DNA from: Clostridia bacterium
GTDB lineage: Bacteria; Bacillota; Clostridia; TANB77; CAG-508
NCBI GenBank assembly: GCA_900772235.1
Contig: CAAGQX010000037.1
Coordinates: 1-18,131 of the forward strand
DNA length: 18,131 nucleotides
Reading direction: 5' to 3'
The notes beneath the pieces are model-generated. The model was given only the letters and a program-made list of their open reading frames with translations, ran no database searches and was not told the origin of the DNA. The number at the start of each line of letters is the position of its first letter. Within the stretch, counting starts at the first letter, position 1. The translations under genes and the position numbers were made by a program. Positions 14,658 through 18,131 of the stretch are shown one piece after another.

Positions 14658-14693
14658 AAAAAGGAGAGTGTAAAAACTTCTATTTATACTCTC
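14654..14693 (-). terminator. Terminator of the GNAT gene, in the convergent gap
   Basis: GAGAGTGTAAA (14664-14674) pairs with TTTATACTCTC (14683-14693) over 11 bp with one wobble. On the minus strand the stem is followed by a U-run (A-run 14650-14662 on plus), about 40 nt past the GNAT stop. On the plus strand no U-run follows this stem. The longer outer pairing AAAAGGAG (14659-14666) with CTCCTTTT (14727-14734), followed by ATTTTAT, may help stop the peptide operon. Confidence 0.65.
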
Positions 14694-14731
14694 AAAAGAC
14701 TTTTATTTATATATTTTTATAGGCACTCCTT

Positions 14732-15232
14732 TTATTTTATGACTTCATATTTATTAATAAACTCTTCTTTTGTTAATCTAAAGTCAATGCTACCATCAAC
14801 ATCTGGATTAACAATTCTAAACCCAAAATCAGAAAATAATTTTTGAGCTCCAATGTTATCTTTTCCAATTAAGTCTCTAAGTTCGTCCCAACCATTTTTG
14901 AAAGCAATAGTTGCCAGCCCTTTTAATCCTTCTTTTCCATAACCTTTTCCTCTATATTTATTTTCGATTATTATATTTAATGTTACTAAATTCATTTCTG
15001 GCTCTTTTCTATAAGCAATTTCACCAACATAAGATTGAATATCCTCATCAAAAATATAAGCATAATAAAAGTTAGGATCATCATTACTTATCCATTTTTT
15101 GTACCATGAATCCCACTTTTCTTTTGGAAATGGTACAATACCATTATTATATTCCATTGTTTTCTCATCTTCTACAATACTTTGTCTGTAATTTAAATTT
15201 TCTTTTTTTGGAACTACATAAATTAAGTTCAT
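14732..15232 (-). CDS. GNAT-family N-acetyltransferase
   Basis: This 166-residue cytoplasmic protein has the GNAT fold. The acetyl-CoA pyrophosphate-binding motif is clear in NKYRGKGYGKEGLKGL, after the beta-strand NLVTLNIII, and the C-terminal DNIGAQKLFSDFGFRIV is the usual helix-strand of motif B (N-x-x-A/S...F-x-x-x-GF). Length is normal. It is read toward the peptide operon and has its own promoter and terminator, so it is a separate unit. The acyl acceptor cannot be told from sequence. Some antibiotic clusters use such enzymes for self-protection by acetylating the product, but nothing here proves a link; it may simply be neighbouring accessory DNA. The start is supported by GAGGAG 8-13 nt upstream on the minus strand. 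Confidence 0.85.
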   Translation of the reverse strand: MNLIYVVPKKENLNYRQSIVEDEKTMEYNNGIVPFPKEKWDSWYKKWISNDDPNFYYAYIFDEDIQSYVGEIAYRKEPEMNLVTLNIIIENKYRGKGYGKEGLKGLATIAFKNGWDELRDLIGKDNIGAQKLFSDFGFRIVNPDVDGSIDFRLTKEEFINKYEVIK

Positions 15233-15253
15233 AATATCAACTCCTCATATAAT

Positions 15254-15282
15254 ATTATATATCATTTATAAAATTATTTCAA
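15254..15282 (-). promoter_or_regulatory. Promoter of the GNAT gene
   Basis: On the minus strand TTGAAA (15282-15277), a 17-bp spacer and a perfect TATAAT (15259-15254) precede a GAGGAG ribosome binding site and the GNAT start. It overlaps the upstream region of the divergent glycosyltransferase. Confidence 0.65.
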
Positions 15283-15307
15283 TTTAGAATTTAGGATGGT
15301 GAATAAA

Positions 15308-16237
15308 ATGAAATCAAAAAAATTATCTGTAATAATTCCAATATATAATACATCAAAATATTTACAAAAATGTGTATCTAGTGTTTTAGAACAAACTTAT
15401 TCTGACTTAGAAGTCATTTTAGTAGATGATTGTTCTACTGACAATAGTTATGAAATATGTAAAAAAATGGCATTTAATGATAGTAGAATTATTTTGCATC
15501 ATAATAATAAAAATCGCGGATTATCTATTACTCGTAATATAGGAATGGAACTTGCAAGCGGGAGTTTTATTACATTTGTTGATAGCGATGATTGGATTGA
15601 TATAGAAACTTATGCGAAAGCAATGAATTATAGTGAAGATTATGATATTATAGGTTTTAATATGATGATTCATTATAGGGATGATAAAACTAAGGTGATT
15701 AACAGAGTTGAAAATCCATTACATACGAATAAAGAAATTGTTAAAGCTTTTTTACTTAATCAAATTGATCCATCTGTTTGTAATAAAATTTTTAGATTTT
15801 CATTAATAGATTTTAATTTTGATAATAATTGTATATATGAGGATAACCAATTTTTTTGGAAACTAATAAAGAAAAGTTCAAATTATTACAATATAAATAG
15901 TCCACTTTATCATTACATAAAAAGAAAAGAAGAGAATTCTCTTACTGATAAACAATTTGGAATGGAATATTTAAGCTTCATAGATTATGCAAATAATGTT
16001 TTAAAAGAAGTAAATGTGTTTTATTCTGAATATATGAGAGAATCACATCTTTATTATTTAACCTGCTTAAACAATTTATTACAAAAATGCTGTAAAACTG
16101 TTAATAATTCTTGCATTGATTCTGAAATATTATTTGCAATTAGTATATTAAAAAAAACAACAGATGAATTTTTGACTTCATCTATATTGTCACAAGGTGA
16201 GAAAGAGAAAACATTAAATTTAAGACGTAAAATATGA
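15308..16237 (+). CDS. Family 2 glycosyltransferase
   Basis: This 309-residue protein has the GT-A fold of GT2 enzymes, which move a sugar from a nucleotide-sugar donor. Near the N-terminus are LSVIIPIYNTSKYLQKCVSSV and VILVDDCSTDNSYEIC, then the RGLSITRNIGM helix and the metal-binding FVDSDDW. The later CNKIFRFSLI and IYEDNQFFWKLI match the acceptor-side region (ED...F). The C-terminal third is helical with several Cys. No membrane segments are seen, so it acts at the cytoplasmic face or in solution. The open frame begins at 15296, but AGGATGGTGA (15293-15302) is an excellent ribosome binding site for ATG 15308. It ends with TGA only 59 bp before an IS. Capsule, teichoic-acid or other surface glycan synthesis is most usual; a role on the peptide is unsupported. 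Confidence 0.88.
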   Translation: MKSKKLSVIIPIYNTSKYLQKCVSSVLEQTYSDLEVILVDDCSTDNSYEICKKMAFNDSRIILHHNNKNRGLSITRNIGMELASGSFITFVDSDDWIDIETYAKAMNYSEDYDIIGFNMMIHYRDDKTKVINRVENPLHTNKEIVKAFLLNQIDPSVCNKIFRFSLIDFNFDNNCIYEDNQFFWKLIKKSSNYYNINSPLYHYIKRKEENSLTDKQFGMEYLSFIDYANNVLKEVNVFYSEYMRESHLYYLTCLNNLLQKCCKTVNNSCIDSEILFAISILKKTTDEFLTSSILSQGEKEKTLNLRRKI

Positions 16238-16326
16238 AAAAAATTGGATTATAATACCTTTAAAATTAACATTAAATTAAAATTACATAAAAAAATGCTG
16301 TGTCCTAGATTGTTAGTGATAAGGTA

Positions 16327-16355
16327 TTTACAAAGTATGAAAAATGAGGTAAAAT
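16327..16355 (+). promoter_or_regulatory. Promoter of the intact IS1595-like transposase
   Basis: TTTACA (16327-16332) and TAAAAT (16350-16355) are 17 bp apart and lie just inside the left end. The leader after it contains GGCTGGCTAATTAGAGATATTTTTT (16379-16403), matching the corresponding leader region of the other IS1595-like copy at 5912-5936, so this leader segment is conserved between the two elements. Confidence 0.55.
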
Positions 16356-16417
16356 ATAGTTGTTGAAGATAGATATTCGGCTGGCTAATTAGAGATATTT
16401 TTTTGAGGAAAAATATA

Positions 16418-17485
16418 ATGGAAAATATTATTGACATATATAACTTATTACCTGAAGAAATTGATATGATGATTAAAAATTTAACTAATGCATTAGAAGT
16501 TATTAAACATAGAAAAAATACTAATTCTAAATTTGTAGATAATGAGAAGGAAGAAATTGTTTGTCCTTGTTGTAAGTCAAATAAGATTATAAAAAATGGA
16601 CATGATAAAAATAAAGTTCAAACTTATTATTGTAAGAGTTGTACTAAAAGATTTAGTTCATGTACTAGTATACCAATCTCACATACAAAATTAACATATG
16701 AACAACTGGTGGTCTTTTTTAACTGCATGAATGATAAATTATCTATTAAAAAAACTGCAGCTAAAATGGGCTGTAACAAAAATACTGTTTTTCTGTTGCA
16801 ACACAAAGTTCTAGAAAGCATTTCGATAGTCAGAAAAACTATTAAATTAAAAGGTAAAATTGAAGCTGATGAAACTTATGAATCCATCAATTTAAAAGGC
16901 ACAAAGCCTAAAAATATGCCTAGAGCTTCAAAGCATCGTTCATCCAAAGGTGGTTCAAAAAGAGGTATAAGTAATCACCAGGTATGTATTGCTTCAGCAA
17001 TTGATGAATATGATAATTGCTTTTTAGAAATTGTTTGCACAGGTCCAATAACTTCAGAGCAAATAATAGATGTTTTTCAAGATAAAACAGAAAGAATTAA
17101 TTGTCTTATTACTGATTGTAAATCATCATATGAAAAATTTGCTAAAGAAAATAATATAGACTTAGAACAAATAAAATCCGGAACTTATGTAAATCACAAT
17201 GGGTATAGTCTAGGAAATATAAATTCATTACATTCAGAATTAACTACTTTTTTATTTAACTTTAAAGGAGTTTCTACAAAACATTTACAACATTATTTAG
17301 ACTGGTTTTGCTTTCAAAAATTAATTAATTTCACAACTGAAATATTAAATCAACCATTAACTATGATGAAAAAAGCAACCATAAATAATTGCTCAATTAG
17401 TTCTAGTAATGTTTATAATAATACTTCGGGTATCGATTTTGATAAGGTATACTCTGATTATAATTTTTCACCCCTAACAATCTAG
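16418..17485 (+). CDS. IS1595-family transposase (ISXO2-like)
   Basis: This 355-residue transposase moves the surrounding element. It has an N-terminal helical part (MENIIDIYNLLPEEI), a zinc ribbon with CPCC (near residue 48) and CKSC (near residue 70), a helix-turn-helix-like KLSIKKTAAKMGCNKNTV, and an ISXO2-type catalytic domain. Key segments of that domain are EADETYESINLKG, LITDCKSSYEKF, NSLHSEL and KGVSTKHLQHYLDWF. The stop codon TAG lies within the right terminal repeat, a compact design. ATG 16418 follows GAGGAAA; the frame is open from TTG 16403, but that lies before the ribosome binding site. No disruption is visible, so it may be active and might act in trans on related ends. It is clearly related to, but diverged from, the broken copy at 5947. 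Confidence 0.92.
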   Translation: MENIIDIYNLLPEEIDMMIKNLTNALEVIKHRKNTNSKFVDNEKEEIVCPCCKSNKIIKNGHDKNKVQTYYCKSCTKRFSSCTSIPISHTKLTYEQLVVFFNCMNDKLSIKKTAAKMGCNKNTVFLLQHKVLESISIVRKTIKLKGKIEADETYESINLKGTKPKNMPRASKHRSSKGGSKRGISNHQVCIASAIDEYDNCFLEIVCTGPITSEQIIDVFQDKTERINCLITDCKSSYEKFAKENNIDLEQIKSGTYVNHNGYSLGNINSLHSELTTFLFNFKGVSTKHLQHYLDWFCFQKLINFTTEILNQPLTMMKKATINNCSISSSNVYNNTSGIDFDKVYSDYNFSPLTI

Positions 17486-17619
17486 GACACAGCGTTTTAT
17501 TATTACCACGATATAATGGGAAGAATTATCAAAGATAATAATACAACTAAAAAAGGGGAAAAAATAAAAAAGATAATGCTGCTAAAAAGAAATAATGCTT
17601 TAATTAAATAAAAAGTAAT

Positions 17620-17886
17620 CTATAAGTTCTTTTTAATTGTATTATTAATAATATCTCTAACTTTTTCTAAGGTATCTTTAGTAATAGGAGTATTACCATT
17701 ATTTATATGACTTTTCCATTCTTTATTAAATGTATAATTACCATTAGTACAGAGTGTTTGCGCTATTAACATTATCCAGTTACCAACAGCATTTTGTTCA
17801 GTACTAGATAGATTATCTATAAGAGCAAGCCCTATAACAAAGGCTAGAGTAGTCAATGCTTTATCTTCAATATTTTGATTATTCAT
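17620..17886 (-). CDS. Hypothetical small protein, 88 aa
   Basis: I do not recognise this protein. It has a hydrophobic segment near the N-terminus (LTTLAFVIGLALIDNL), then SSTEQNAVGNWIMLIAQTLCTNG, a polar middle, and a helical Lys-rich end. The hydrophobic stretch is interrupted by Asp, and the pattern looks more like a packed helical hairpin than a true membrane anchor. No clear ribosome binding site precedes its ATG. It is transcribed away from the tRNA and toward the IS. Composition is normal for coding DNA here, and no longer frame competes with it. It may be a lineage-specific small gene. Confidence 0.55.
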   Translation of the reverse strand: MNNQNIEDKALTTLAFVIGLALIDNLSSTEQNAVGNWIMLIAQTLCTNGNYTFNKEWKSHINNGNTPITKDTLEKVRDIINNTIKKNL

Positions 17887-17949
17887 AGTAAATTTTATTC
17901 ATTAATAGCATAAAATAGTAAAAAATAGTTAAAATAATTATTTAACTTA

Positions 17950-17978
17950 TTGACATCATAGTATAAAAATGGTATACT
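17950..17978 (+). promoter_or_regulatory. Promoter of the tRNA gene
   Basis: A perfect TTGACA (17950-17955), a 17-bp spacer and TATACT (17973-17978) predict a start near 17985, about 74 nt before the tRNA. The near-consensus sequence fits a stable-RNA promoter. A second TATAAT-like sequence (18053-18058) abuts the tRNA and would be too close to serve it. Confidence 0.75.
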
Positions 17979-17984
17979 TAATAT

Positions 17985-18058
17985 GTTCTTCAAGAAGGAT
18001 GCTCTAACAATAGTAGATAGCATTTATCTTGTATGAAAAGTTAATATTTATATATAAT
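17985..18058 (+). promoter_or_regulatory. tRNA leader containing a 12-nt complement to the tRNA
   Basis: The leader carries GGATGCTCTAAC (17997-18008), an exact complement of GTTAGAGCATCC (18077-18088), which covers the 3' side of the D arm and the start of the anticodon stem. The same leader can also fold locally (GATGCT 17998-18003 with AGCATT 18018-18023; AGATA with TATCT). The pairings compete, so the leader could affect folding or processing of the precursor tRNA. Confidence 0.5.
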
Positions 18059-18131
18059 GGACCCTTAGCTCAGTTGGTTAGAGCATCCGGCTCATAACCG
18101 GGCGGTCGCAGGTTCGAGTCCTGCAGGGTCC
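18059..18131 (+). tRNA. tRNA with CAT anticodon, probably tRNA-Ile2 (AUA-decoding)
   Basis: A complete cloverleaf of 73 nt is visible: acceptor GGACCCT/AGGGTCC, D stem GCTC/GAGC, anticodon stem TCCGG/CCGGG with loop CTCATAA (anticodon CAT at 18093-18095), variable CGGTC, T stem GCAGG/CCTGC with loop TTCGAGT. The window ends at the discriminator-side base, so an encoded CCA cannot be judged. The CTCATAA loop and CCCTTAGCTCAG start resemble tRNA-Ile2, whose CAU is modified to lysidine by TilS, more than Firmicutes elongator tRNA-Met, which usually has TTCATAC. It lacks initiator features (three G-C pairs at the base of the anticodon stem). Confidence 0.9.

Larger units (their letters stand above)
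16297..17493 (+). mobile_element. IS1595-like insertion sequence, apparently intact copy
   Basis: A perfect 20-bp terminal inverted repeat, GCTGTGTCCTAGATTGTTAG (16297-16316) and its complement (17474-17493), encloses one transposase gene, its promoter and leader. Length is 1197 bp. The ends differ from those of the copy at 5795-7011 apart from the GCT(A/G)TGT tip, and the transposases are related but clearly diverged, so these are two different elements. No 8-bp target duplication is visible (AAAAAAAT before, GTTTTATT after). Confidence 0.88.

Noticed and set aside
14732..16237. Acetyltransferase and glycosyltransferase as tailoring enzymes of the peptide pathway
   Set aside because: They have separate transcription, opposite or divergent direction, and no shared overlap with the operon. 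A link is possible but not supported by the sequence.
5795..17493. A classical composite transposon with two identical IS copies
   Set aside because: The terminal repeats and transposases of the two IS1595-like elements differ clearly, one is broken, and no target duplications are visible. Only an accessory-island reading is supported.
1..18131. CRISPR array or regularly spaced repeats
   Set aside because: No direct repeats of 20 bp or more recur at regular spacing. The only nearby repeats are short (GACTATAGGCT twice, AAATTTAACT twice).

Overview
The window comes from a very AT-rich, low-GC Gram-positive genome. The compact Shine-Dalgarno-led genes, sigma-A-like promoters (TTGACA-N17-TATAAT type), a pyruvate,phosphate dikinase and IS1634/IS1595-type transposons suggest a Firmicutes lineage, possibly a gut Bacilli/Erysipelotrichia- or Clostridia-like anaerobe. 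TGA ends at least one gene (the glycosyltransferase), so the standard bacterial code applies. This placement is inference from style, not from a marker gene.

Layout. (1) 1-1982: an IS1634-like element on the minus strand, with an intact DDE transposase, its own promoter and a strong terminator. (2) 1983-5794: a probable chromosomal segment. It has a short promoter-to-terminator RNA unit, a complex leader with inverted and direct repeats, ppdK, a small unknown gene, and a second short promoter-to-terminator unit followed by hairpin-rich non-coding DNA. (3) 5795-7011: an IS1595-like element whose transposase is broken by two single-base gains in homopolymers. Its transcript leader carries two interlocking long stems. 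(4) 7053-14657: the main discovery, a one-direction gene cluster that looks like a RiPP (ribosomally made, post-translationally modified peptide) pathway. (5) 14732-16237: a minus-strand GNAT acetyltransferase and a divergent family 2 glycosyltransferase. (6) 16297-17493: an intact, diverged IS1595-like element. (7) 17620-18131: a small unknown minus-strand gene and a tRNA with anticodon CAT, probably the tRNA-Ile2 that reads AUA.

The RiPP-like cluster begins with a strong promoter and a 5' UTR hairpin, then a 32-residue peptide (7187-7285) ending FMAVASCHCSA. A small hairpin that may act as an attenuator separates the peptide from its enzymes. These are a radical SAM/SPASM enzyme with an N-terminal recognition-like domain, a free PqqD-like recognition protein, a second radical SAM/SPASM enzyme, a protein resembling a radical SAM enzyme that has lost its cluster, and a third radical SAM enzyme without a normal SPASM domain. 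A TetM-like ribosomal-protection GTPase and an M29 metallo-aminopeptidase follow with gaps of 10 and 3 nt. Start and stop codons overlap or nearly touch throughout, so this looks like one operon.

My reading is that the peptide is bound by the PqqD-like module, crosslinked or otherwise modified by the radical SAM enzymes, and trimmed by the aminopeptidase. The TetM-like factor would protect the producer's ribosomes, so the product may inhibit translation. No dedicated exporter is present in the window. The pathway assignment rests on family recognition; the product, its target and the immunity role are inference.
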